DNA of 64,000 bases. It comes from Dimorphilus gyrociliatus. Taxonomy: Eukaryota; Annelida; Polychaeta; Dinophilidae. The notes below the pieces were generated by a model. That model ran no database searches. It was not told the origin of the DNA and saw only the letters and a list, made by a program, of their open reading frames with translations. Numbering within the stretch: the stretch's first letter is position 1; every line of letters starts with the position of its first letter. The stretch covers positions 2,346,946 through 2,410,945 of the forward strand of contig CAJFCJ010000006.1 in NCBI GenBank assembly GCA_904063045.1, written 5' to 3'. Positions 10,385 through 22,232 of the stretch are shown here, one piece after another. The translations under genes were made by a program, and so were the position numbers.

Positions 10385-13300
10385 CTGTAGAGTAACAAAT
10401 TACAAGTAAACAATTTAACACTTAGATAAATTAAATAGGCTACAAGAGATTTTGACTATTTTCCTATAAATTAAAATATATTCAAGTGTTCAAAAATTGC
10501 ATTTGCGATTATGAGAGTAGAAAGACAGAAAGGGATGAGAAAATTAAAAAGCGTATAAAAATTAAAAAGAGAAAATAAATAGCAGTGTTCCAGTAGTAAT
10601 GAATCCCCAACCTCACGTCCAAAACTAGCAAAAATTGAAAAAGCCCCGAGAAAATTGAAATAAACTCCCAAAAGAAGAAAAAAGAGAATAGATTTTTATT
10701 TCATCTTAGTAAGCTTGTGACACAAAAATAATATCTAAAATTATTTTGGTTAGATACTTGTGGATAGTGACAAGTAAAGAAAGAACAATACTAATAAGGG
10801 ATTTTCCAAGAAATTCTTGCAATAGTGTATTAACTCAATATAAGGTTAAATATATAAATATAGTCAGAGAGTTGAAGCATTATATTCATTATAAAAGCAG
10901 GCAATATTAGTTTAGAATAATTGACTGAAGATAGCTATAATTTTATTTTCTATATAAACTTCTGGAATTTGTCTGGTTGGTTTGGTATCTTATTAAATTA
11001 CAGCATCACAAACTCTTAGAGAGGTTTTCGATTAAAAATGACTAGCCTAGTCCAAGTTCTTCAAAAAATCCTTGAGGCATTTCATCCTGTATGAATTATA
11101 TATACAAATAATATTTTTATTATTTTTTTTCTTTTAAATAAAACTAAAAAGAAATCAAAATAAAAATAATTTTTTCTTTCTTTTTCTTTTTCAATTTACT
11201 TAAAAAAAAATAGAAAAAAAATAAAAAAAAGTACTTTATTCGGATTTATAAGAAAGAAAAGTGTGTCTATGACAGTTTTTTCTATTGTTACTACAGTTTT
11301 TCAGTAAAACTGAAAGAAATCTGTTCAGTTTAGAAAAGACAATTTGTATAGTTTTCTGATAAAGGAGAAGAGAAAATGAATTTTAAAATAATATTAGTTG
11401 CAAGTAATGTATTATTTAAAACATCTTTTCCTCTCCTCTTTGTTATGCTTATATTGTAAGGGAAAAAGAGGAAATATTTTTTACTTCTCTAACATAGAGA
11501 CCATGTGAGAGGGAAATAGTTTTTCTATATTTGTACTATGTATTTATATTTATAAAAAAATAATTATTTATAACTAAGTAAGAAAAACTCTATATTTAAT
11601 TAAGTAATTAAATATAAGGAAACTTATGTAGATTCTTTCTTGTAAGCATTGATGTTTTTTTTTAAAACGTGAAGACTGATTGAAAGATCAATAAGACACC
11701 TTGCAAAGAAATTAACCTAATCCATGATCTTCGAAAAATCCCTGGGGCGTTTCTTCCTGTACCAAAGCAGAAATTTGGCCTTAGTTTTTTTTTAAAGTTT
11801 TAGTCCTTTCATATTATGTTTGGGGATGTAATGTAGACAACAATAAGCCAAAAACTTCGTAAAAAATCTGTTCATGCTTCTAGCGAAACGTTAAAACATG
11901 ATGAAGGAATTAGTACTTCAACTGAAATTTTCGGATTGTTTACTTTTGTCATCAAAGAGAATAAACTCCAGTTAATAAAAAAAAGACAACAGAGGGACAG
12001 AACGATCACTTCAAATAAAGTGAGACTGACTTCTTTATAAGTCTCAAAATAGATTCAGGTGTGGTTGTTGAAATAAGTGTAAACTCTCTCTAACTCATCT
12101 TGTCAAACCGTTCGTTTTCAGTGCTTGATCGAGAACTTCATCCTTTTGAAAAATATTTCTAAGAAAGATTTCAAGGTCCACGCTCTTCATAAACTTTTCA
12201 GTATATATGCACGATCTACTTGCTTGTTACAGGCCAAGTGTAATTAGTAAAATTTTAATACCCTGTAACACTGTTGTTCGTGTCTCACTCTTTTAAATAT
12301 ATATATATATATACAATAACATATATATATGTCGTTTCAACATTACCAATGTGGTTTGAAATATTCTGTTCTTGAAGAAGTGAATACGATATTTTAGGAA
12401 AGATTTTCAAGAAAATGCAATGGTAAAGAAGCGTTTATAACTAGATTTTTATCAAGCATTACTTAATGTCATGCAGGGATTCGACCTACAAGATCTATTT
12501 AATACAAAAATCATAGAACACAACAGAATGAAATAGATGGATCATTCTAAAAATAGATTTAAAAAAAAAAAGCAAATAATAAATAAATTTCGTTACCTCT
12601 TGCAATAGATCTTGAGCGGCTATTGCCTTCAAAACGTTCTTCTTAGAAGTCTCTTGGATTTCTCCACCAAGAATAAGTTCGTCGAGCATAAAATAGGCTT
12701 TTTCAAAATTGAAAATTATATCCAATTCGCATACCTAATAATAAAATGTAAGTTATATACATTATTATTCATAACAAGGCTTTTGTAAAAATTTAATTAG
12801 AGAAGGAAAAAAAAGATATTATACAGTATATATATATATACATATATTAGTATATACTGTTTATATAATACGTCCAGTATAAAACTTAAAATGAAGCGCA
12901 GGTATATACAGTATACACATATATATATATAACTATTTATGCAATAACCAACAATACAGATAAAGCCATGCAATAAAAAAAAAAGAAGAAAAATAAGGTA
13001 TTTTATAGATAATTCAATAAAAAACATATTATTGTTTCCTTAATAATATTTTTAAAGCATAGAACTTGTTTGGTATTTTTCGTTCTATTGTTTTATTTTC
13101 TTTTCTTTGTTTATACATTTCTTTTTACTCAGTAAGATTAAGATTACAATAGGTATATCCTTTATAGATCTTGTTTCCTTTCCACTATATAAAAAAAAAT
13201 AAAGCAGCTTCAAAATAAAAAAAATTTAAACAGTATGAAAGATGAGAAATATTTCTCTTCTTTCATTTTTTTCTAAGCTACGTTTACAATTTAGTAACTA

Positions 13301-15083
13301 AATATATCTTTTTTTTTAAGCTTCCTCTCCTTTTCTCACATGTGTAGTTACAGTGCTAAAAGATTCACAATACTTTTATATTTACATATGTCATTCTCTC
13401 TTTCTTTCTTTCTTGCTTTCTTTCTTTTTTTTTTCTTTCTCTCCTCCTCTCCTAAGCCATTACAGATTCAATTCATTAACTTTTTCTCACACAAACTTCT
13501 GTTTGATTAAATCTATAAAGACTTACGGAAGAAAGCGAACTTTTAATTAATTGACAAGATATATGCTACAAAAGAGAAAAATAAAGCTGTAGTAATTACA
13601 GTAGCACGATATAGTTACATTCGGGATGTAAACATACTAAATAAAAATTTTTTAAAACGTTACATAATAAGGGAGATGCTGCATAATGATTATATAACAC
13701 TGGCTAAGATGCAAAATACAAAAAGAGTTTTTTACAAAGAAACTTTCAATTCGAAGGAGACCATTCGAATTAAACTACTCTGTATAGAAAAATGTACCGA
13801 ATATATATATATATATATATATGCATATATACCGATATATAATGCTATATTATATATTTGCATCTACACTATATATATATATATATATATAAAACATTAG
13901 GCTTTAGCCTACATCCACTCACACTTCCAAAATATTTATCAAGCAATTCCACATAACGATGTATGATCTCCAATGTTAGTAGTTCGTTATCATTGTTTTC
14001 CACACAGCAACAGAAGTATAAGCTAGCGTACCTGTTCGTATTTTTATATTAAAAACTTTTTAATTCTATAATTAATATATTTAACCTAGTTGTTTCATCC
14101 TTAATTTCTATAACTTAATTATCATCTTTTTTTATTGTGTAATTAAAAAAGGGAAAATACATAAATAAATGAAAAAGATTCATTGATAATCACAAAACAA
14201 TACAAGAAGATACGTGAACGCTGTTGTTGAAATAAATAAAGTGAAAATAGGAAAAGAAGTGAAGTAATAAATCACCCAATAGATGTAGCAAATTTTTGTG
14301 AAAAGTGTGTGTACAGTATACAATATACATTATATTATATACACATACATATTCATGTATATGTATATATAATATAATATATAGCTTTCTTAGAAAAATC
14401 TAGAAACTTACGTTTCCAAAATATTTATCTAACAGCTCAACGTAGCGGTGAATTAATTCAAGAGTCATTAATTCATTATCAGTGTGTTCAATACAACAAC
14501 AGAAGTATAAACTTGCATACCTGTTTTATTTTGTTTTGATTTGATTTAATTATTTTTGAATAAAAACAAAAAGAAAAAGTTTGTTCAAGTAAATAAAAAA
14601 TAAAAAACAAAATAAATTTTCTGCAATAATTCAATGAAAAAATTGATAAAATAGAAAAAGTTCTTTTTTTTAAAAACTACAAAAATCGTGCATTAATTCT
14701 TTTTTTTTTAAGTATAAATTAGTAAATGGAAAAAGTGTTTATTTATTTACTTTATTAATAATTACTGTACTATAAATATAAAAATTTTTACAGTATAAAA
14801 GGAGAAGGAGGGAGGGGGGGCTTAAGTAAACTTACCGTTTGTAAACGATTTTCATATCCTTCCATTCTATGAAACTGCACATTTTTGGTTTTCTAGATAG
14901 AACGGTTGTAATTAATTCTCTGGTTATTTTTTTCTTTGTTTTCTCTGGATGTGCTCCATACCATTTTTGTAACCGTAATTTGCCTTGCCGGCTAAATAAT
15001 AGCATAAACTGCATCTAAGAAAATAATGATAATTAATACGTTAAATGGCGGTCTCCTTTCTCATGTATCGTTAAACTTACCAT
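10340..15083 (-). CDS. AP1S: AP-1 clathrin adaptor complex, sigma subunit, with alternative exons
   Basis: Sigma adaptins are the small longin-fold subunit of AP-1, which sorts cargo at the trans-Golgi and endosomes and helps bind dileucine signals. The constant exons are 15083-15081 (a 3-nt coding piece, just ATG), 15014-14836 ([19 protein letters not shown] to MKIVYK) and 12734-12597 ([20 protein letters not shown] to DLLQE). Between them sit two interchangeable exons (14520-14412 or 14031-13923). After them sit three interchangeable last exons (11756-11712, 11086-11042 or 10384-10340). Every combination gives 157 residues, matching animal AP1S proteins. FNFEKAYF and [13 protein letters not shown] motifs place it in the sigma-1 branch. 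Up to six isoforms are predicted. Confidence 0.93.
11042..11086 (-). other. AP1S: AP-1 sigma alternative last exon 2
   Basis: 45 nt encoding [14 protein letters not shown] and a TAG stop, after acceptor CATACAG. Confidence 0.87.
11712..11756 (-). other. AP1S: AP-1 sigma alternative last exon 1
   Basis: 45 nt encoding [14 protein letters not shown] and a TAA stop, after acceptor GGTACAG. It follows the constant LLQE donor in phase 0. Confidence 0.87.
12297..12314. repeat. (AT)n microsatellite in an AP-1 sigma intron
   Basis: Short uninterrupted AT dinucleotide run in the intron before the last exons. Similar runs occur at 12827-12845, 13801-13822 and 13871-13892. Confidence 0.85.
13383..13448. 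repeat. CTTT/CT simple repeat in an AP-1 sigma intron
   Basis: Pyrimidine tract of CTTT units on the plus strand, a purine tract on the transcribed strand. It lies between copy b and the next constant exon. Confidence 0.85.
13923..14031 (-). other. AP1S: AP-1 sigma alternative internal exon, copy b
   Basis: Also 109 nt with the same phases. It encodes [20 protein letters not shown] and ends in DKYFGS. Acceptor AACAG and donor GTGAGT are present. Using both copies or neither shifts the frame, so the pair should be mutually exclusive. Confidence 0.9.
14412..14520 (-). other. AP1S: AP-1 sigma alternative internal exon, copy a
   Basis: 109 nt with phase 2 in and phase 0 out. It encodes [20 protein letters not shown] and ends in DKYFGN. 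Acceptor AACAG and donor GTAAGT are present. It aligns residue for residue with copy b. Confidence 0.9.
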
Positions 15084-15546
15084 ATTTTAAGAGGATTCTG
15101 TAGCCTGAGATTTTGGTATTATGGTTGAAAAATTTTTTGAATACTTAAGTTGAATGTATATATACGAATTTATTTAATTTTATGTGTGTCAACTGACAGA
15201 TGGTTACATGCCGCAAGGGCTACAGGTTCCGCGCTACTTGAATTATTTATTATATTGTAAAGGAATGTATTCCATGCTGAATCACATGACAAAATAAGCC
15301 AATTTTTGTACATTTTTCAATCAATACACGGAAAATCAATTATGCTAACTACAAGCATATTTATTCCTAAACTGAGTATATTAATATATGCATCCAATAT
15401 AATATAGGCACGAAACTCATCAGCAATAAATGTTTTATGAAATGAGTTTGTGGCGCGAAAGTATCGCAGTGAAATATACTAAAAGTTGAAAGGTCAAATA
15501 AAAAAAAAGTTGAAGATTAATTTCCGGCGACTTCACGACTACGAAA
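15084..15546. promoter_or_regulatory. Divergent promoter region AP1S / BPHL-type gene
   Basis: 463 bp between two start codons on opposite strands, so both promoters and 5' leaders must lie here. No specific binding site can be named with confidence. Confidence 0.5.
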
Positions 15547-17026
15547 ATGCTGGGCTTTATTTTGCGAAAAAACGTGGTATTTTCAAGCATTAAATCAATA
15601 TGCGGTTGGAAAAATATCGCAAGACAATGCTCTACTAGGTAATAATGGACTATCGATAGTTATTGCCTCTTTTATCCTTTAAATATCATATATCTAACTA
15701 AACAGAGTACTGAACTTATTGTAGACCATTACGTGCTACATAATAGCTGAATTATTAATAATTTGAAATAGCATGTAAAAAAAAATACAAGCTTTTTAAT
15801 GATATGAACAAGTCTTCCTCAATATTATAAATTCTTAAAAAGTCAATTGTTTATATTAACAGAGACTTGTCTGCTCTCAAATTTTTTTTATACTTCTCTA
15901 CAACAAAATCAATTGTTGATTATATGTTTAAAATATGTAATATGCTTGCTTTCTGACAGCAATACTATAATTTTTTCCTTCTGTTTCGAATGATTAGAAT
16001 TTTTAACGTTTATATCTTTGAAAATCCCTTATTAATGATAGTTAAACTAGCTGTTTGACTGTTCGTATAGTCATTTGTTTTAAAACCTGCTCTTTCTCTC
16101 CATGTCAGTTCCATCACATCCAATTATATCGAGGTACACAACATGCGATTGCATTATGAAAGAAAAGGTAATGGTAATGAGTTTATTATGTTGTTTCCCG
16201 GTGCTCTCGGATCAACTAGAACAGACTTCTTACCCCAGTTGGAAAAATTTAATGATAAAGACTTCACCCTGTTTGCTTGGGATCCTCCGGGTTACGGCAA
16301 ATCCCGACCACCACATAGACCTTGGCCAACGAAATTTTTTCAGAAAGATGCTGATACGGCAGTTGCTTTAATGAAAGCTTTAAATCCTGATAAAAAGTGG
16401 AATTTACTTGGTTGGTCGGATGGTGGTATAACAGGTTTAATTGTAGCAGGTAATCATCCGGAAATTGTTAGGAAGCTGGTAGTATGGGGATCTAATGCCT
16501 ACGTGACCGCTCAAGATATTATGGCCTATGAAAAAGTTAGAGATGTAAATGCATGGAGTGAAAAGATGCGAAAACCATATGAAGATGTATACGGAGAGGA
16601 TTACTTTCGAACAGAGTGGAGCAATTGGCAAGTGTTTTACATAGATAATTTTTAGGATTAAAAGTATTGCTATTACATAATTTTTGTTGTGTAAGAATAG
16701 GAATAGCTTATTTGAAATTTAATATTCATCAGTTAGATCTACCAGACATAAAACTTTCTGAAATCATATTCAGGTGTGACGCTATTAGCAGATATTTTAC
16801 GGAATTTAATGGTGATATTTGTAAAGATGCTATACATAAAATTGAATGTCCTACACTTGTTCTGCACGGAATGAAGGATCCTATGGTGCCTAATGAACAT
16901 CCGGAATATCTTAAAAAAGAGATTTCTGACTGCGAGACGCATTATTTTCCAGAGGGGAAGCACAACATTCACATGCGATATGCGGACGAATTTAATAAAG
17001 TTGTCAATAATTTTCTATTAAAATAG
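15547..17026 (+). CDS. BPHL: Valacyclovir hydrolase-type mitochondrial alpha/beta hydrolase (3 exons)
   Basis: Exons are 15547-15638, 16109-16633 and 16774-17026, giving about 289 residues. Exon 1 codes a basic, amphipathic presequence (MLGFILRKNVVFSSIK) typical of mitochondrial import. The core has LLGWSDGG with the nucleophile Ser, HGMKDPMVP with the catalytic Asp, and PEGKHN with the catalytic His; all three match the BPHL triad context. WDPPGYGKSRPP gives the oxyanion-side loop typical of the family. BPHL hydrolyses alpha-amino acid esters and homocysteine thiolactone; the natural substrate here is inferred. The exon 2 donor is taken at CAAGT|GTTTTA, since joining at the earlier GT would create a stop codon. 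Confidence 0.9.
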
Positions 17027-17525
17027 TAAATGACTTTGTTTTTAATTAAGCAAGAAAACTATTTCAATTTATGCAATAAAAAGTAAATTTAAAAAAAAAA
17101 ATTGTCAAAAATTTTAGAGTGCCTTGAATTTGTCCCGTAGATGGCGATAAAGTTAATTATAGAGACGCGCGAAGGGTACTGATCAAGGAACAAATCATGG
17201 CTGATGGCGGGCGGCCATTTTTAATTTTCGTATTCTGAAATGTAAGTTGAGTCTCTTTGGCTGCGCATGCGCACATATACTTTGCATACTAAGATTTGTT
17301 GTTTTCTTTCACGAAATCGTTATTGCTGTCGATAAGCCGGCTTCCTGGAATTTTTTCAATATACCTAGTCCTAAGGTGGATCGGTACGTTATCATATCAA
17401 TTTTAAACCATTTGATTGCTTAAAATGGAATATATTACTTGAAATTCGCTTGATCTGCGCATAAAGAAAGCACGCCAAGGAATTTTCCACGTTCTGGTTT
17501 GATTTAACTCTATTTTTTCGTTTAG
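17027..17525. promoter_or_regulatory. Upstream region of the Brahma gene
   Basis: GC content rises locally. It has an AGATGGCG motif near 17139, a GATGGCGGGCGGCC stretch near 17200 and a perfect NRF1-type palindrome. It likely holds the promoter and 5' leader of SMARCA4. An AG directly before the ATG (TTTAG|ATG) suggests a 5' UTR intron. Confidence 0.55.
17262..17273. promoter_or_regulatory. NRF1-type palindromic site
   Basis: TGCGCATGCGCA is a perfect 12-bp palindrome identical to the animal NRF1 consensus. It lies about 250 bp upstream of the SMARCA4 start codon. Confidence 0.6.
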
Positions 17526-20500
17526 ATGGCTACTATGCCGAGTCCTTATCCACCATCAGGTGGACAACCCACGGATAATGCACCACCCCAAGCCCCAGAT
17601 AACCTAGAAAAAATGCAGAAAGCCATTCAGTCAATGGAGGAGAAAAACATGACCGACGATCCAAGGTATCATCAATTGGTAGCCTTAGCGAACAAGACAA
17701 AGTTGCAGCAGCAAAGTAAGAATGTTTAATCGAATACTAAACAAAGCAAAGTATTTACTTATATACCATTTAGCAGGAAAAAATAATCCGATCACTTGCA
17801 ACCAACTAGCCCAATTGAGGGCTCAGATAATGACCTATAAACTTATATCTCGCAATCAGTCAATCCCCGATAATATTCGCTTGGCTGCGGAAGGTCGATC
17901 TACATCATCAGTCGCATCACAGCCGACACCAACTCCTCCATCCATGCAATCTTTAACGTCCGGACAAAAACAGGTTAAATTAGCACCGGTTAAGAAGCCG
18001 GCTAGCCTAGATCCTCAAGAGATGCTGGTAGAGAGAGAAAATCGAATTCAAGCAAGAATAACTCATAGGATTAAAGAATTAGAAAATATGCCAACTGTAA
18101 TGGCAGACGATTTAAAAGTCAAAGCTATGATAGAGTTAAGGGCTCTTAGGCTCATCAACACTCAAAGACAATTACGTCAGGATGTTGTTTCATCAATGCG
18201 TAAAGATACAACATTAGAAACTGCTCTCGCTCCAAGAGCCTACAAAAGAGCTAAAAGACAAGGCTTGAGAGAGGCAAGAGTTACAGAGAGAATTGAAAGG
18301 CAGCAAAGACTCGAAGCTGAAAGAAGACGGCGACAGAAGCATCAAGAATATTTGAACGAGGTTATGTCGCACGCTAAAAATTTCAAAGATCATCATAGGA
18401 CTATGAGCGCTAAGATGGCCAAGATCAACAAAGCTATCTTAACTTACCATGCTAACACCGAGAGGGAAGCTAAACGAGAGCAAGAGCGTATAGAAAAAGA
18501 ACGTATCAGAAGACTTATGTTAGAAGATGAAGAAGGCTACAGAAAGTTGATTGATCAGAAAAAAGACAAACGCTTAGCATTCCTTTTGCAACAAACAGAT
18601 GAATATGTTGCCAACTTGACAAAATTGGTAGCTGCTCATAAAGTAGACGCCCAAAATAAGAAAAAAGAGATGAAGCGACAACGAAAAGAGGAACGAATGG
18701 CCAAAAATGTACTTAGAGCTGTGGGTGCCGACGGCGAAGAACGAGTGACCGTATTTGAACCTCAGTCGAATATAACTCTTAGCGGCGATGACGCACCAAG
18801 AGCACACGAACTTGATAAATGGTTGGATGAACATCCAGGTTGGCAAGTGAAGAAACAAGAAGATATTCCTGAAGACGAAGAACAAGAAAGTAGTGATGAA
18901 AGCGATGATGAAACAATTAATGATGCACGAGTTGACGTTATCGCTGAAAAGGCAGCAAAGGCTGATGATGATGACTATAGGAAAGGTGATTTGGAATCAT
19001 ATTACGGCTTAGCCCACTCTTGTACCGAAAAGATAACTGAGCAGGCTGATATGATGGTATATGGAAAATTGAAGCAATACCAATTGAAAGGCTTAGAATG
19101 GTTGGTATCGCTATATAATAACAATTTGAACGGTATTCTTGCCGACGAAATGGGTTTAGGAAAAACAATTCAGACTATCGGATTAATTACTTACTTGATG
19201 GAAAAGAAAAAGGTCAACGGACCGTACCTAATTATTGTACCTCTTTCAACTCTATCAAATTGGTTATTAGAGTTCGATAGATGGGCACCTACAGTTAAGA
19301 AGATGGCCTATAAAGGCTCCCCGAATGCAAGACGATCCTTGCAAACACAATTAAGACATACAAAATTTAATGTTTTATTGACAACTTACGAATATGTAAT
19401 GAAAGACAAAGCGGTTTTAGCCAAAATTAACTGGAAATACATGATCATTGACGAAGGACATCGTATGAAGAATCATCACAATAAGTTAACAGCAGTTTTA
19501 AATACCCACTATAACGCAGGGTATAGATTATTATTGACTGGAACCCCTCTCCAAAATAAATTACCTGAGTTGTGGTCTTTAATGAACTTTCTTTTACCAG
19601 CAATCTTTAAAAGCTGTACGACATTCGAACAATGGTTTAACGCTCCATTTGCAATGACAGGAGAAAAAGTAGAATTAAATCAGGAAGAATCTCTGTTGAT
19701 TATCAGAAGATTGCATAAGGTACTTAGACCATTCTTACTTCGTCGTCTTAAGAAAGAAGTAGAAAGTCAGCTGCCTGATAAGGTGGAATATGTTATCAAA
19801 GTTGATATGAGTGCCTTACAAAGAACAGTTTACAAGCATATGCAAAGAGGTGTAATGCTTACAGATGGTTCTGAAAAGGACAAAAAGGGCAAAGGTGGTA
19901 CCAGAGCTCTCATGAATACTCTTATGCAACTAAGGAAAATTTGCAATCATCCGTTCATGTTTAGAGACATCGAGAAGGCATTAGCTGAACACCAGGGAAT
20001 GGGCCATGATGGTAGTATTCATGGCAAAGATTTATTCAGGTCAGCTGGTAAATTTGAATTGTTGGACCGAATTTTGCCAAAAATGTATAAAACGAATCAT
20101 CGCGTTCTCCTGTTTTGTCAAATGACCACTTGTATCGATATTTTAGAGGATTTTTGTAGACTTAAAAGTTTGAAGTATCTTCGTTTGGATGGTACTACAA
20201 AATCTGAAGAAAGAGGAGAACTATTGGAACTTTTTAACAAGCCTAATTCAGATTATTTTATTTTCTTATTGTCGACAAGAGCCGGAGGTTTAGGTTTAAA
20301 TTTACAGGCAGCTGACACTGTTATTATTTTTGATTCCGATTGGAATCCTCACCAAGATTTACAAGCTCAAGATAGAGCTCATCGTATTGGTCAGAAGAAC
20401 GAAGTCCGTGTTTTACGTTTCTGCACTGTCAATTCCGTTGAAGAAAGGATTTTGGCTGCTGCAAGGTAATTTTTTTGTTTTATTAATAGCATAACAATGA

Positions 20501-21795
20501 TAATTTGAGGGATTTTTTTTCAATAAAATATAATTTTCAATTATAGATACAAGCTTAACGTCGACGAAAAGGTTATTCAGGCTGGAATGTTTAATCAAAA
20601 TTCTACATCAACTGAGAGGCGACAATTTCTCCAAGCTCTTTTGGAGCAAGCTGATCCTAATGAGGAAAATGACGCAGATGAAGTCCCCGACGATGAAACT
20701 ATTAATCAAATGTTAGCAAGAACGGAAGAAGAATTCGATCTTTTCCAAAATATGGATTTAGAACGGAGAAGGAGTGAAGCCAATGCTGGCAGTCGAAAAC
20801 CCAGATTAGTTGAAGAGTCAGAACTACCGAAATGGTTATTGAAGGAAGAAACCGAAGTAGAACGGCTGACAAGTGAACAGGAACAGGATAAACTCTATGG
20901 TAGAGGCTCTCGGGTTCGCAGGGAAATTGACTATTCCGATCAGCTAACTGAACGACAATGGTTACAAGCAATTGAAGAGGGTAATTTAGATGAAATCATC
21001 GATGAACAAAGATCAACAAAGGTAGCATCTGGAAGGTCAACTCCACAACAACCTACACCGTCACGAGGACGAAAAGCTCGTGGAGGAACATCTAACCGAA
21101 GTAGTAGGGGACGCTCAAGAACTAGTGGGAGAGTTACGCCAGCTACTGCCAACAATCCTAATCCTATGAAATTAACAAATTTAATGAGAAAGTTACTTAG
21201 CGTTGTCATCTCTTATCAAGACTCTGATGAACGCTATCTGTCGGAGCCTTTTATGAAATTACCCTCTCGTCGCGAGTTACCCGATTATTACAGACAGATA
21301 GAATTACCAATTGATTTTGAAGCTATAAAGGAACGTGTTCGAACACATATTTATCGATCTTTAGATGATTTGGAAAAAGATGTTACATTGTTATGTAAAA
21401 ATACGCAGGATTATAACATGGAAAATTCGTTAATTTATGAGGATTCTATTGTATTACATTCGGTGTTCACTAATGCCCGTCAAAGGCTGGAGGCGGATCC
21501 AAATAGTATTAAAACTCCTCCACCAAGCGAAGATGAGGAGGAAGAGGAAGCTCCTACCCCAGCTCGAGATGACATTGAAGAAGAAGACGAGGAGGAGGAG
21601 GAGGAGGAAGAAGACGATGACTGGAAAACTCCGAAGAAGAGAGGACGACGGCCTAAGGGCCATAGATCGGCAGGAAGGGGTAGGAAGAGGAAGGATGATG
21701 ATGATGACAGTGATGAAGGTATACCGAAGAAAAAAAGATCAAGGAAAAAACGAATTGTCGAGGAAGACATTAATCCAGAGGATGAAGATGAATAG
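17526..21795 (+). CDS. SMARCA4: SWI/SNF ATPase Brahma/BRG1 (3 exons)
   Basis: Exons 17526-17715, 17777-20465 and 20547-21795 give about 1,375 residues. In order: a short Pro-rich N-terminus; a QLQ domain ([15 protein letters not shown]); an HSA domain (basic helix around [20 protein letters not shown]); a BRK domain ([20 protein letters not shown]); and the SNF2 ATPase with Walker A DEMGLGKT and Walker B IIDEGH. Then come the helicase C lobe ([16 protein letters not shown] and DRAHRIGQ), a SnAC-like segment, an AT-hook-like RGR/RGRK region and a bromodomain. The bromodomain has the acetyl-lysine Asn in the QDYNMENS loop. The protein ends in acidic and Lys-rich low complexity. It is the catalytic subunit of BAF/PBAP. 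Only two short introns interrupt the gene. Confidence 0.97.
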
Positions 21796-22232
21796 GATGC
21801 TACATAAGTGTTGTTTCTTTTACTTTTTATGTATCAATTTAGAATTGAGATCATGATTTTGATAACATGAAAGGAAATACGTCGATTCTTCGCCCATTAC
21901 AATTATTTACTTAAGCCACTTCTTTTAAAATACAAGGATTTTCAATTTCAAGGAAAAGCTTAACTTTATCTTTACACAACAAACTCAACACGTTGTATCT
22001 TTATGACTATGGACTCAATTTATAGCGCCATCTAGCATGTGCATGCCTTTATTTTGGTTTAATGAGTAAATTACATTTTACTCAGATGTTCTTGTTTTAC
22101 ATTGTTAATACATTTATGATTGATTTTTATTATATTAAAAAAGAATAATAACTTGAATATAAAATTGTATATCGTAGAAAGAGAAAAAATGACATCCAGT
22201 AAAAAATTAATAGATCATTTATAAAGTTTGAT
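21796..22232. other. Convergent intergenic stretch
   Basis: 3' flanks of SMARCA4 (+) and the death-domain gene (-). It contains an exact GCGCCATCT motif near 22024. No coding frame is seen. Confidence 0.5.

Noticed and set aside
12478..12500. tRNA B-box-like sequence GGGATTCGACC
   Set aside because: No acceptor or anticodon stems can be formed around it.
13676..13900. Plus-strand ORF ending in Tyr/Ile repeats
   Set aside because: Translation of (AT)n repeats in an AP-1 sigma intron.
13923..14520. The duplicated AP-1 sigma exons as an assembly artefact
   Set aside because: The copies differ at many positions, mostly synonymous, and the flanking intron sequences are unrelated.
18574..18885. 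Minus-strand ORFs inside the Brahma gene
   Set aside because: Antisense shadows of a strongly supported coding frame.
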